Below are positions 1 to 9,894 of a stretch of 64,000 bases of DNA, one piece after another. The stretch's first letter is position 1; the number at the start of each line of letters is the position of its first letter. The stretch is from Astragalus membranaceus (lineage: Eukaryota; Streptophyta; Magnoliopsida; Fabales; Fabaceae). A program made the translations under genes and the position numbers. Under the pieces are notes generated by a model. It made no database searches and was not told the DNA's origin. It worked only from the letters and a program-made list of their open reading frames with translations. The stretch covers positions 152,860,736-152,924,735 of the forward strand of contig CM076854.1 in NCBI GenBank assembly GCA_039519185.1, in the 5' to 3' direction.

Positions 1-709
1 ATGGGAAATATAAGAATCCAGATTCCTTGGCTTGACATTCTACAATTTCTCTAGCTATCAATTTCCCTATGTCTACATTATCCTCACATAGGATTGAATC
101 AATAAGAATCAACCTATCTTTAGATAATGTAGAAGTGTGTGAAGTAGGGAGAATTGATGTATCAATGAATAAATGCCAGCTACCAAGTTCAGGGATTAAA
201 TCACCAGTTTTAAGTTTGAATTCAGTATTTGTGAATTTCTCCCACTGAGATCCTTCTATTGCTACTCTTTCTTTGATTTTAGTCATTTGCTTCTTTCCAT
301 AAGTCTCTAGTTTTACTTCAAATGCTTTACCAGTGTATGTGAGATCATAGTGCTTATTGATTCTAGCAGGGTCAAAGAAAACTTTCTTACCTCTAACCTT
401 GGAGAAAAATACAGTACCTCCTCTGTTATTCTGAATTCCTGAGTAGAATTCTCGCACCAATTGCTCCAAGTAGTAGGCTCGGGTTTGAACAAATCTTTCC
501 CAATGCAATTTGTTGACAGTGGAGAGGAATGAATGATGAGCCTTTGCGAAGTTGAAACCACGCTCAGGCAGGAACTTCATGTTCCAAAAGTGCTCACATC
601 CAGGGATTGCTTCCATTGATGCCAGTGCTCCTGATTTTCCCTTTTTCGCATGAGTTTCCACACCAGATGCTTTCCTCGTGTTCTTAGAGGCAGCTTGTTT
701 CTTAGCCAT
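1..709 (-). CDS. Athila-type retroelement ORF in env position (partial)
   Basis: Reading the minus strand from the ATG at 709, the frame stays open to base 1, so about 236 codons are visible and the C-terminus lies outside the window. The N-terminus is Lys/Ala-rich (starts MAKKQAASKNTRK). Recognisable stretches are VREFYSGIQNNRGG and VRGKKVFFDPARINKHYDL, which resemble the 'putative plant transposon protein' family found in Athila-type elements. It lies about 460 bases downstream of, and on the same strand as, the gypsy pol ending at 1168, which is the env-like slot in Athila/Calypso/Cyclops elements. No signal peptide or membrane segment is visible in this part, so an envelope function is not supported. 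Function is unknown. Family assignment is from remembered motif style. Confidence 0.7.
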   Translation of the reverse strand, partial: MAKKQAASKNTRKASGVETHAKKGKSGALASMEAIPGCEHFWNMKFLPERGFNFAKAHHSFLSTVNKLHWERFVQTRAYYLEQLVREFYSGIQNNRGGTVFFSKVRGKKVFFDPARINKHYDLTYTGKAFEVKLETYGKKQMTKIKERVAIEGSQWEKFTNTEFKLKTGDLIPELGSWHLFIDTSILPTSHTSTLSKDRLILIDSILCEDNVDIGKLIAREIVECQAKESGFLYFP

Positions 710-1167
710 TTATGAATTTGAGCGTTTGAGACTGAAAAACTGTTTGTGAGTGGAGAGGATTTTGATCGGTTTTGTGAGAGGGACGAAAAGAATTGAAACT
801 TAGGGTATGTGAAAGGGTTAGTGGGATTGGTAGTTGAGGGTTATAGCCGTTAGGTTATGTGGCCTAACATGCAAGCCAACACGTGGAAACTTAGACTTAA
901 CACGCCACTTTCTAACCCTTGATCAGAGATGATTCCACTAAGTTGATGATTTGTCAAGTGAACAGTTTTCTTATAAATTTTTCTAACACCAGAGTAGGCA
1001 GTGTGGCTGCATCAAGTGTGGAAACACTGGCTACTCTGTTGTCCTGTTTTTCCTGCAAAATAACAAAACATGAAATTGCACAAAATAATAATATTAACTA
1101 TATAGTGATGGGTTGCCTCCCTCAAGCGCTTGTTTTAAGAGTCTTACAGCCTGACTTGTACCTTGGT
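710..1167 (-). other. Athila inter-ORF spacer with conserved GGGAGGCAACCCAT block
   Basis: Non-coding spacer between pol and the env-position ORF of the minus-strand Athila-like element. Just after the pol stop (plus 1106-1136) the minus strand reads AAGCGCTTGAGGGAGGCAAC then CCAT. I remember a GGGAGGCAACCC block following pol in many Athila-type elements, and it may act in priming or splicing. An open frame on the plus strand at 919-1281 overlaps this spacer and the end of pol, and I consider it chance. Confidence 0.5.
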
Positions 1168-3948
1168 CTAAGGTTTTGCAAAGTGAGTGGTGATCTTGTC
1201 TCTCTCTACATGCTCTCCATAGTACATTTTCACTCGTTGTCCATTTACTTTGAAAGTGGTATCAGTGGTTGCATCATATAGATCAACTGCACCATGGGGG
1301 TAGATTTTAACTAATTTGAATGGTCCTGACCATCTTGATCTCAGTTTTCTAGGGAAGAGTTTCAACCTAGAATTGTACAACAGAATCGTTCCTCCTTCTT
1401 TAAGTTCTCTCCTTTGGATTTTCTTGTCATGCCATACTTTGGTTTTAGCTTTATAAATTTCTGCATTCTCATAGGAGAAATGCCTAAATTCTTCTAATTC
1501 ATTTAGCTTAAGAAACCTTTGCTCTCCTGCCTTTTTGAGATCAAAATTCAACTTTTTGATAGCCCAATATGACTTGTTCTCTAATTCAACAGGGAGATGA
1601 CATGGCTTGCCATAAACTAACTTATAGGGGGACATTCCTAATGGAGTTTTAAATGCAATCCTATATGCCCATAATGCTTCATCTAAGTGTAAGGACCAAT
1701 CTTTTCTATTTGGTCCAACCATTTTCTCAAGCATTCTTTTTATTTCCCTATTTGAAAGTTCAGCTTGTCCACTTGTTTGTGGGTGATAGGCAGTAGCAAT
1801 CTTATGTTTCACGCCATATTTTGCAAGAAGATTTTCAATAAGTTTGTTGCAAAAATGTGAGCCTTCATCATTGATGATTGCTCTTGGAGTGCCAAATCTT
1901 GAAAAAATATTCCTTTGGAGAAATTTGCTAACAGATTTAGCATCATTATTTGGCAGTGCTACAGCCTCAACCCATTTAGACACATAGTCTACAGCCACTA
2001 AAATGTATTCATTGCCAAAAGAAGGTGGAAAAGGACCCATGAAATCCATGCCCCAAACATCAAAAAGTTCTATTTCTAGAATATTAGTCCTAGGCATTTC
2101 ATGTCTATTAGATATATTACCACTTCTTTGACATTTATCACAGGTTTTGACCATATAATAAGTATCTTTAATTAGAGTAGGCCAGAAATAACCTGATTGA
2201 AGTACCTTAGCTGCTGTTCTTTGGCTTCCAAAGTGACCTCCATATGGTGCAGCATGACAATGCAGGAGCACTGCTTGCTGTTCTTCTTCAGGAATGCACT
2301 TTCTCATGATTTGATCAGGACATATCTTGAATAGGTAAGGGTCATCCCAATAGTATTGTTTTACTATGTGGAAGAACCTTCTTTTCTGTTGATAGTTCAT
2401 GTCACATGGTACAATTTTGCTTACAAGGAAGTTTACTATGTCTGCATACCATGGTGTTGAAGCATGAGGTGTGGCCACACTGAGTGCAGAAACACTGGCT
2501 GCATTCATGGTAATTGCTAGTAATTTCTCATCAGGGAAACTTTCCTTGATTTCTTCAATTGTACCTGCATTATTACTTTCAAGTCTAGAGAGATGATCAG
2601 CCACTTGGTTCTCTACTCCTTTCTTATCTCTTATTTCAAGATCAAATTCTTGAAGTAGTAGAACCCATCTTATTAGCCTGGGTTTTGCATCTTTTTTAGA
2701 AATTAGATACTTGATGGCAGAATGGTCAGTGTACACAATTACTTTGGTGCCAACCAAGTATGATCTAAATTTTTCAAAAGCAAAAACCACTGCTAATAGT
2801 TCTTTTTCTGTTACAGTGTAGTTCATTTGAGCTTCAATGAGTGTTTTGCTAGCATAGTATATGGTATGAAATACTTTGTTATACCTTTGCCCTAGGACTA
2901 CTCCTACTGCAAAGTCACTAGCATCACACATAAGCTCAAAAGGTTTACTCCAGTCAGGAGTGACTACAACTGGTGCTGTAAGTAAAGCTTTTTTTAATTT
3001 TTGAAATGATTCCATACAAGTTTCATCAAAGTTAAAATGCACATCATGTTGCAAGAGCACACATAATGGTTTTGAAACTTTTGAAAAGTCTTTGATAAAT
3101 CTCCTATAGAATCCTGCATGACCTAAAAAACTTCTAATCCCTTTGATTGTTGATGGAGGTGGTAGTTTCTCAACTACCTCTATCTTTGCCCTATCCACTT
3201 CAAGACCGTTTTTAGATATTTTATGCCCAAGCACAATGCCTTCTTTTACCATGAAATGACATTTTTCCCAATTAAGCACTAGGTTAGTGTCTTCACACCT
3301 TTGAAGAATTTCTTCTAAGTTTGAAAGACACAATGAGAATGTTTCTCCAAAAACAGAAAAGTCATCCATGAAGACTTCCATTGATTGCTCAATGAAGTCA
3401 GAAAAGATTGACATCATGCATCTTTGAAAGGTAGCAGGAGCATTACAAAGTCCAAAAGGCATCCTTCTAAAGGCAAAAGTACCATAAGGACAAGTAAAGG
3501 TGGTTTTCTGTTGATCCTTAGGTTCAATTGCTATTTGATTGTATCCTGAATAACCATCTAAGAAACAATAGAATTCCTTTCCTGCTAACCTATCTAACAT
3601 TTGATCTATAAAGGGTAAGGGGAAATGATCTTTCTTAGTGGCCTTATTGAGTTTTCTGTAATCCATACAGATTCTCCATCCTGTTACAGTTCTGGTTGGG
3701 ATTAATTCATTATTTTCATTGGCTACAACTGTGACTCCACCCTTTTTAGGAACACATTGCACAGGACTAACCCATGCACTATCTGAAATAGGGTAGATAA
3801 TACCAGCATCTAGCCATTTAATTATTTCCTTCTTAACAACCTCTTTCATTATTGGATTTAATCTTCTTTGCCCTTCTATGCTATTTTTAGAATTTTCTTC
3901 TAAAATTATCCTATGCATGCATGTTGAGGGGCTAATCCCTTTAATGTC
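1168..3948 (-). CDS. pol: Athila-type Ty3/gypsy pol (RT-RNaseH-integrase), 5' truncated
   Basis: A continuous minus-strand frame; 916 residues follow the first Met at 3918, and about ten more in-frame residues (DIKGISPSTC) precede it up to 3948. Counted from that Met, reverse transcriptase spans about 50-260 with the active-site box FMDDFS at 183-188 (the F-M-D-D variant usual in this lineage). RNase H spans about 325-450 (CDASDFAVG, TEKELLAVVFA, YTDHSAIKYL). Integrase follows with the HHCC zinc finger (HCHAAPYGGH ... CDKCQRSG) and D-D-E core (DFMGPFPPSFGNEY, NDEGSHFCN, HPQTSGQAELSNREIK). No internal stop is present, so the copy is fairly young or preserved by chance. Gag and protease are missing because an Ogre-type element enters at 3949 exactly inside the DIKGIS segment. 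Confidence 0.93.
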   Translation of the reverse strand, partial: DIKGISPSTCMHRIILEENSKNSIEGQRRLNPIMKEVVKKEIIKWLDAGIIYPISDSAWVSPVQCVPKKGGVTVVANENNELIPTRTVTGWRICMDYRKLNKATKKDHFPLPFIDQMLDRLAGKEFYCFLDGYSGYNQIAIEPKDQQKTTFTCPYGTFAFRRMPFGLCNAPATFQRCMMSIFSDFIEQSMEVFMDDFSVFGETFSLCLSNLEEILQRCEDTNLVLNWEKCHFMVKEGIVLGHKISKNGLEVDRAKIEVVEKLPPPSTIKGIRSFLGHAGFYRRFIKDFSKVSKPLCVLLQHDVHFNFDETCMESFQKLKKALLTAPVVVTPDWSKPFELMCDASDFAVGVVLGQRYNKVFHTIYYASKTLIEAQMNYTVTEKELLAVVFAFEKFRSYLVGTKVIVYTDHSAIKYLISKKDAKPRLIRWVLLLQEFDLEIRDKKGVENQVADHLSRLESNNAGTIEEIKESFPDEKLLAITMNAASVSALSVATPHASTPWYADIVNFLVSKIVPCDMNYQQKRRFFHIVKQYYWDDPYLFKICPDQIMRKCIPEEEQQAVLLHCHAAPYGGHFGSQRTAAKVLQSGYFWPTLIKDTYYMVKTCDKCQRSGNISNRHEMPRTNILEIELFDVWGMDFMGPFPPSFGNEYILVAVDYVSKWVEAVALPNNDAKSVSKFLQRNIFSRFGTPRAIINDEGSHFCNKLIENLLAKYGVKHKIATAYHPQTSGQAELSNREIKRMLEKMVGPNRKDWSLHLDEALWAYRIAFKTPLGMSPYKLVYGKPCHLPVELENKSYWAIKKLNFDLKKAGEQRFLKLNELEEFRHFSYENAEIYKAKTKVWHDKKIQRRELKEGGTILLYNSRLKLFPRKLRSRWSGPFKLVKIYPHGAVDLYDATTDTTFKVNGQRVKMYYGEHVERDKITTHFAKP

Positions 3949-5129
3949 TGTTATACCCTAATTTTGCCCGATCCTTTCATCGTACTAGTTTTAGCCCCGC
4001 GTCACAAGCCTATGGCACTTCGAGCGCTGTTTTGTTTTTGATTTGGACCGATTTGTCCAATTGGGCCTATGTCCAACCTTTTTGGGCCTGATTTCATTAG
4101 CTTGCCTATTTGAGCTTACGCTTAGTGTTTTGAACCAGTTTTTAATAATTGGGCTTATGTCTAATGTTTGCTTAAATGGACCTATGGGGGCTAGATTGGA
4201 CCTGATCTTAAATTTGTTCTAATTGGGCTTTCGTTTCAGCCATTTTTCTAAGTTGGGCCTAAGTTTAGTTTTGATTGGGCTTGGCCCAATTTAATCATTC
4301 TCATCCACTTCCACCAAAAACAAAAATCTGTTCATAGCAAATATAATCAAAAGTCAATAAAAATAATTTACAAATGTTTACAATAATCCAAAAAATCAAA
4401 AATTAAATTAAAAAATAATACAAAACCGAAAATAACCAAAAATACAAAAAAATCAAAAACGAAAAGAATTAAAAATAAAAGCAGCAACCACAGTCCTTGG
4501 GCCTGTTCTTGCTGAGCAAGTTTCCTCAAGAGGTCCAAATACCTGAAAATGGAAACAAATATGGAGAAGGATCAGTAAAACCCTAATTCCTGCCTATATA
4601 AACAAGTTGAATTCAGAGAGAAAAGCATCAAAAAATACACACAGAAAACAGACACAAAAAAGACCAAAAAAATAGACCCAGAATTCACACAAAATGAGAG
4701 AAAAATTCAAAACAAACGGTTGCAAAATTCTAAAAGGATATTAGGTTTTGATAATCAACAGTCATATTAGAGGAAAGTAGTGGCAGTAAAGTAGCGTAAC
4801 CACAACAAATCCGTTTTCATCCAGGAGGCCAGGTTGGTCTGATTTTTACTCTTATACGCATTTTCTTTATTTACTAGAATAGTTAGGAATCTGAAATGTA
4901 GATATTAGAAGTGTTTTAAAAACCAAGTAAAAATGTAGAACTAATACAGAAGGATATTGTCCAGTAAGTGTAGTTTTTTTTCCTTGAAAATAGAGTAGAA
5001 TCAGTAAAAATTAGAATAGTTTAGAACATAGGATTAGCAACCGGAACAAGTAGATATCAGGAGACAGTTTCATCACACAAAAAGGAACAAAGTAAAAAGG
5101 GGAATAAAAACGAAAATTAGCCTGTTTGT

Positions 5130-5660
5130 AAACTGTCACCGCCAGTGGTCGTCGTCTCCACCGCGAGCCACCACGTCGCCGCCGTGAATCCTCATCGTCG
5201 TTACGACGTTGCAGGTCCGGAGTCCACCACCTCTGGCCGTTGTTCCCTCTTTTCCCCCACCTTCGTTTCTATCCCTTTCTCCCACCGCCACCAACGCTGT
5301 TAACACCCTTCGCCGCGAGAGCCACCGTCACAACCACCGCATCCTCTATCTCTTAGTCGCACCATCTCGCTTCTCCACGCGCGAAATCCGAACCAAACGC
5401 TGTCGTCCTCCCCGTCACCACCGTAAGCCGCCGCCGTTGCAACGCTCTTCACCGGAAGCAGAACCGCCAACTGCCGTCGTAGCAGCACCGCGTGACCTCC
5501 TTCCTCCCATCCTCTTTCGTTCCCTTTCATTCTTGATCCTCCCTCTTCCCCCTCTTCTCTCTCCGAAATCATCTCCCTCTCTCTCGCCGGAAGTCTCTCT
5601 CAATACCCAAAAATTCCGCACTCTCTCTCCCTCTAAGAATGGTATGTGCGGCGCATAGGA
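5130..5660. other. GC-rich C+T-biased segment within Ogre LTR
   Basis: About 530 bases much richer in C and in CCG/CGT triplets than the surrounding AT-rich LTR. Open frames exist on both strands (for example 5209-5658 plus), but they are Pro/Ser/Arg-rich, have no recognisable domain and look like products of base composition. It could be a captured 5' UTR or coding fragment, or the native GC-rich transcribed leader of the LTR. Confidence 0.4.
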
Positions 5661-6019
5661 GGAGAAGAACGCGAATGAGGGTCTGCTAAAATCCTCTGCT
5701 TCCTTTAATATTTCAGCTCCTTTCATTTATTTTTAAATTTTAAAAAATATATCAGATTATTTTCTACACCCCTTGTTTTAATAACGCGCACCACCCTGTC
5801 CGTAAACCCACTTCCTAAACTATCAGCCCACAACCCAAAAGTGAAACGTGGGCTTCTGCTTTTCACACACCAGTTTATTAATACAGCCATCTGGTCTAAC
5901 TGCACTCCTTGTTTTATTAATGCAGCCCCTTTTCGTTTTTTTTATTTCTCTTCGGAAACAATTTCTTTTTTCAAAAAACTATAAAAATAAACAGATAAAT
6001 ATTTCATTTTCAAAAAATA

Positions 6020-6420
6020 TAAATAGGGGACTAAGTCGACTGTACAGTCGGGTTAGTCTGCTTTTTAGGTCACTAATGAACCGTTACGGATCATGTCCTA
6101 AAATCCCTATTTAAAACAAACAACTTCTAAATTAAAATAAACACAAACACGTTTCTTCCCACAAATCAAATTCTCAAATTAGGGGACTAAGCCGACTGTA
6201 CAGACGGGTTAGTCAGCGTTTTAGGATAAATGAGCCGTACGGCTCAGGAATCCTAAAACCCCTATTCCAATAAAATCAAACAAACACACTTCGAATCATT
6301 TTTCAAACTCCAAAAACTCTATTTTCACAAAGTAGGGGACTAAGCCGACTGTACAGTCAGGTTAGTCATCGTTTTAGGACAAATGAACTGATCACTCAGG
6401 AGTCCTAAGATCCCTATATT
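6020..6420 (+). repeat. Three tandem ~152-bp hairpin modules in Ogre LTR
   Basis: Units begin near 6027, 6180 and 6332 with AGGGGACTAAG[TC]CGACTGTACAG and end with TCCTAAAA(T/C)CCCTA. Each contains the palindrome-like CGACTGTACAGTCG core, an internal TTTTAGG and the complementary CCTAAAA, so each can fold as a stem. AT-rich linkers containing AACAAACAA-like runs separate them. Two related units occur in the solo LTR at about 33,465-33,710. Confidence 0.8.
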
Positions 6421-6879
6421 AAAAAATACCAACCAACAAACATTTTTCTACCAAGAACTACGTGTGATTTGATTCTCTACCAAGAGATACGTAGGAGCAG
6501 AGGGCGGCCGACCTCTGTCAATTACACTAATAAAAAACCTTTTTTAGTCTTTTCCTAAATAATTCTTTTCTTAAATTCAAATAAAATATCGAGTTTCTTC
6601 TTTCTCCTTAATTCACAATAAAAGGGTAAAAATAAATGTTTTCAAAATTAACCTTCACTTCTACAACTAATTAGCAGGTAACCTTCCTTAGGAAGGATGC
6701 TGTGGGGTGCTAATACCTTCCCCACGCATAACCGACTCCCGAACCCTAATCTAGTCTCAAGGACCCTTATCCATTCCAAAAGGGATTTTCCAATGTTTGC
6801 CCTTATAATTAAACTTTGGTGGCGGCTTCATTTTTGAACCTTCGAGGAATCCTCTCCCGGATTTTTCGGTCGCTACAGC

Positions 6880-6898
6880 TGGCGACTTCACTGGGGAT
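6880..6898 (+). other. Primer binding site (Ogre, tRNA-Arg type)
   Basis: TGGCGACTTCACTGGGGAT begins two bases after the LTR end. An almost identical site (TGGCGACTCCACTGGGGAT) follows the related LTR at 51,700. This form is known from Ogre/Tat elements as complementary to the 3' end of tRNA-Arg. Confidence 0.8.
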
Positions 6899-7897
6899 CT
6901 TAGAGAGTCAAACCTAGTCTAATTAGTTGTATGATTAGTTGTTAATTAAATGTTCTATTTTACCCTTCCCTTTCATCTTTTATTCTTGTTGTATGTTATG
7001 TATTTATGTGATATGTAAACCTTAGGATAGAAGACCACTTTTGTATATGTGTTTGTTTGTTTTGCAGCTTGGGGGGGATTCTTGATCTTTTGCTCCTTCA
7101 CACACTCCACTATCACATTTTTGCACACACGTGAGAATAGTCCTATACCCGGACTGGAGGATAACCTAAGTCAGAACGAGACTGCGTAGTGATGGCCTAC
7201 TGGATGTGCGTCCTGTTGGGTGGTCACGAAAGTCTCACCTAGAGTTTGGTCCCTCTTGAGAATGCTGGCACTCCTAATAGCTTGCCTATTGTTGTTGATC
7301 AGTGTTCTTAATTGGGGTCGTTGGCTCTAGGAACCTTATGTAGGACTCTTTAGAGCTACCCTTTGAAAGGTTCACTTAACAGACAGGCCCTAGACCTATT
7401 CTCTAAGGAACCCTCGTAGGACACAAAGGAGCCTCATACCCCTACACTCAAACAAACACTGATACATTTTTCCGGTCTTCTTAGAAGAAAAAAAATTCAA
7501 AAAAATCATATGTTGTTGTGGCAAATTATTTTTTAGCATACCTCATGCATTTTTACCTTTCCCTTTTGCATGGCATAAAAAAGTTTTAATTATTGCACAT
7601 TAACATTTCATTCTTCATGCATTTCTATGACCGCTAGGGAATTGTAAGAGTTTCCTTCTGACAAGATGGATCAAACATTTGCATTAATAAAATAAGTTTC
7701 TTTCAGTTCTGCGTCAAACAGAAACCTGCAATTTCCCCGGCGCGACACGAAAGCATACATTTGCATTTCATGCACATTCATTCATTCATCCATTCATGTA
7801 CTTACATAAAGAAAAAAAATTGAAAAAAATAAACAGAGAGAAAAAGGGCAAGCTGGTTCATCAACATCGCTACCGGACTCGTTCCCAAACAAGAAAA
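6899..7897 (+). other. Ogre 5' leader, non-coding
   Basis: About 1 kb between PBS and gag without a significant frame. It holds a GC-balanced stretch (7138-7460) resembling the conserved untranslated leader of Ogre elements, followed by AT-rich sequence with repeated CATTCATTCAT just upstream of gag. Confidence 0.55.
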
Positions 7898-9535
7898 ATG
7901 GCCGAAGAGGATAATCAGGCTCTGAGAGAAGACATTGCAAAGCTGAAGGATCAAATGAACGAGATGATGGTATTGAAAGATCAAATGACCGAGATGATGG
8001 CACTGAAAGATCAAATGTATGAATTCGTGAAACTCCTCGAGAGAAAAAATGTAGATGAAGGTGTTTCGGCAGGGAATACTGAGAACAATGCTACAAGCCT
8101 TCATCCTCCTCCCAGCTCCGAGACCCCACGCCCAACTGGAGTGAACATCCTGAGCTACCAGTTGCTCCCTTACGGTCTCCCAGCTGGTTACGCTCCTCCT
8201 ACCATGGAAGCCAATCCAGAGGAAGGACCTTCGAAAGTCGCTGGACCTTCAGCTCAAAATACAAATGCAGAAATACCGCGAGTTCACTTCTCAAGTCCTG
8301 AGACTGCACCACAGATCATTCCACAGGGTTATACTCTGTCACCAGTAGTAATTGATCATGCTCCTACACCGAACTCCACTGCAATGCCAATGGTTCCTCC
8401 CCACTACAACATGAGAGGACCCTCTCATAACTACTCAATGGAGGACTCTCGGCCTGAGGACAAATATCAGATACTAGAAGAGCGACTGAGAGCAATTGAA
8501 GGATCCAATGTCGGCGCAAGGGATGCATACGATCTGTGTCTCGTCCCTAATGTGATTATCCCACCCAAGTTCAAAGTGCCCGACTTTAACAAATACATAG
8601 GGGTAACTTGTCCCGCTAGCCATCTGACTATGTATTGTAGAAGAATGGCCGCATTTGCACACGATGACAAACTGCTCATCCACTACTTTCAGGACAGTTT
8701 GACTGGGGCAGCCTCAAGCTGGTACATGCAGTTGGAACGCACCCACATTCGATGTTGGAAAGATCTGGCCGACGCTTTCTTAAAGCAGTACAAATACAAC
8801 ATCGATATGGCTCCTGATAGAGCACAGTTGCAGAATATGGTGAAAAGAAACAAAAAATCATTCAAGGAGTATGCCCAGCGTTGGAGAGGATCAGCAGCAC
8901 AGGTAGTTCCGCCTCTACTAGAGAAAGAAATGGTATCCATGTTCATAGATACGTTGCAATCACCCTTCTATGACAGATTAATTGGGAGCGTGTCCTCTAA
9001 CTTCTCAGACATGATCACCATAGGAGAAAGGTTGGAGAAGGGAATGAGAAACGGGAAAATCTCTCACGGTTCGGCCGAAACCAATAACCCAAGGAAGCCC
9101 TTCGCAGGAGTTGTTAGAGGTAATGAAGGGGAAACTAACTCCTTAACAAGATCAGTGAAAGCCTCTTACACTTCCACAAACCATCCTCAAGCCCTGCACT
9201 TCTCTACCCAAACCACTAAAAGCCATAAACCACCAAACTACCTAGAAAGGAGACATGTACAGTTTGATCCAATTCCCGCATCCTACTCAGATTTGTTCGA
9301 CCACCTCACTAGTCACAACCTAATCTCCCCTCGCCCGATGAGGCCCATTGAACCTCCTTTCCCAAGAGGCTATGACCCGAACGCCACTTGCGAATTTCAC
9401 GCAGGCGCAATTGGGCATTCAGTAGAAAACTACAAGGCACTGAAACATGTGATTCAGGATCTGATCGAATCCAAATGGTTGAGCTTCAATGAGGATGCTC
9501 CGAACGGAGGCGCTAACTCTTTGCCAGGGGCATGA
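7898..9535 (+). CDS. gag: Ogre-type gag polyprotein
   Basis: 545 residues from the ATG at 7898 (MAEEDNQALREDI). The frame opens earlier at 7796, but the extra residues are Lys/Arg-rich and unlike known gag starts. Residues about 8-50 form a heptad-like coiled coil with three LKDQM repeats. A Pro-rich linker follows (about 65-190), then the conserved capsid-like Retrotrans_gag region (about 215-385) containing FKVPDFNKYIG, HYFQDSLTGAASSWYMQL and FIDTLQSPFYDRLIGS. Near the C-terminus CEFHAGAIGHSVENYKALK replaces a canonical CCHC knuckle, as is usual in Ogre gag. The frame is uninterrupted, in contrast to the ruined pol downstream. Confidence 0.92.
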   Translation: MAEEDNQALREDIAKLKDQMNEMMVLKDQMTEMMALKDQMYEFVKLLERKNVDEGVSAGNTENNATSLHPPPSSETPRPTGVNILSYQLLPYGLPAGYAPPTMEANPEEGPSKVAGPSAQNTNAEIPRVHFSSPETAPQIIPQGYTLSPVVIDHAPTPNSTAMPMVPPHYNMRGPSHNYSMEDSRPEDKYQILEERLRAIEGSNVGARDAYDLCLVPNVIIPPKFKVPDFNKYIGVTCPASHLTMYCRRMAAFAHDDKLLIHYFQDSLTGAASSWYMQLERTHIRCWKDLADAFLKQYKYNIDMAPDRAQLQNMVKRNKKSFKEYAQRWRGSAAQVVPPLLEKEMVSMFIDTLQSPFYDRLIGSVSSNFSDMITIGERLEKGMRNGKISHGSAETNNPRKPFAGVVRGNEGETNSLTRSVKASYTSTNHPQALHFSTQTTKSHKPPNYLERRHVQFDPIPASYSDLFDHLTSHNLISPRPMRPIEPPFPRGYDPNATCEFHAGAIGHSVENYKALKHVIQDLIESKWLSFNEDAPNGGANSLPGA

Positions 9536-9894
9536 GAAGTCATCCGTCCGTGCTTTTGAAGGTGATCAAAGGGATAAAAACAACATCATCAACCTTGTGC
9601 GCCTTTGTCCTGCAACTGAAGCACTTATGAATTGGGAGATTGTTGATTTTCTTGTGATTTTCGGTTCAAAGTAATGTTACGTAATGCAAATCCTATGGCT
9701 CTGCCCAAAGCCTTAGGACATTTCAATAAGAGCATGCATGTTTCTTTCCGGTATCAATATTAATAAAATAGCATTTTGAATTCTCCGATAAATTCCTTTT
9801 CACTCATTTACTCGCTTTACTTTTTCTTTTATCCTTCTTCAATTTCTACTAATCCAGACTTAAATAACTTGTCCTTGAAAATAACAACGTCGGT
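9536..9894 (+). other. Ogre gag-pol junction, decayed
   Basis: Short frames only; one at 9489-9674 ends with a stretch like CPATEALMNWEIVDF, a fragment I associate with Ogre gag-pro. No protease active site was found, so the protease and the region before RT look deleted or unreadable. Confidence 0.4.

Larger units (their letters stand above)
3949..6877 (+). repeat. Ogre-type 5' LTR (2929 bp)
   Basis: Starts TGTTATACCC right after the interrupted pol codons and ends CGGTCGCTACA two bases before the PBS. Its 3' third carries three tandem hairpin modules (6020-6420), the GATACGTAGGAGCAG motif near 6488, and the GGGGTGCTAATACCTTCCCC block near 6705. All three features recur in the solo LTR at 32,732-34,167, and the last two in the LTR at 47,825-51,697. 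A CT/CG-rich stretch (5130-5660) sits in the middle. Confidence 0.88.

Noticed and set aside
919..1281. 120-codon plus-strand frame
   Set aside because: Antisense to the Athila spacer and pol C-terminus; no domain, composition explained by the antisense of pol.
3949..3949. Athila pol ending naturally at its first Met (3918)
   Set aside because: In-frame conserved residues DIKGISPSTC precede that Met up to the Ogre LTR boundary, so the Met is internal and the gene is truncated.
5209..5726. Overlapping frames on both strands in the GC-rich LTR block
   Set aside because: Pro/Ser/Arg- or Gly/Glu-rich, present on both strands, no domain or start context; expected from C-rich DNA with few stop codons.
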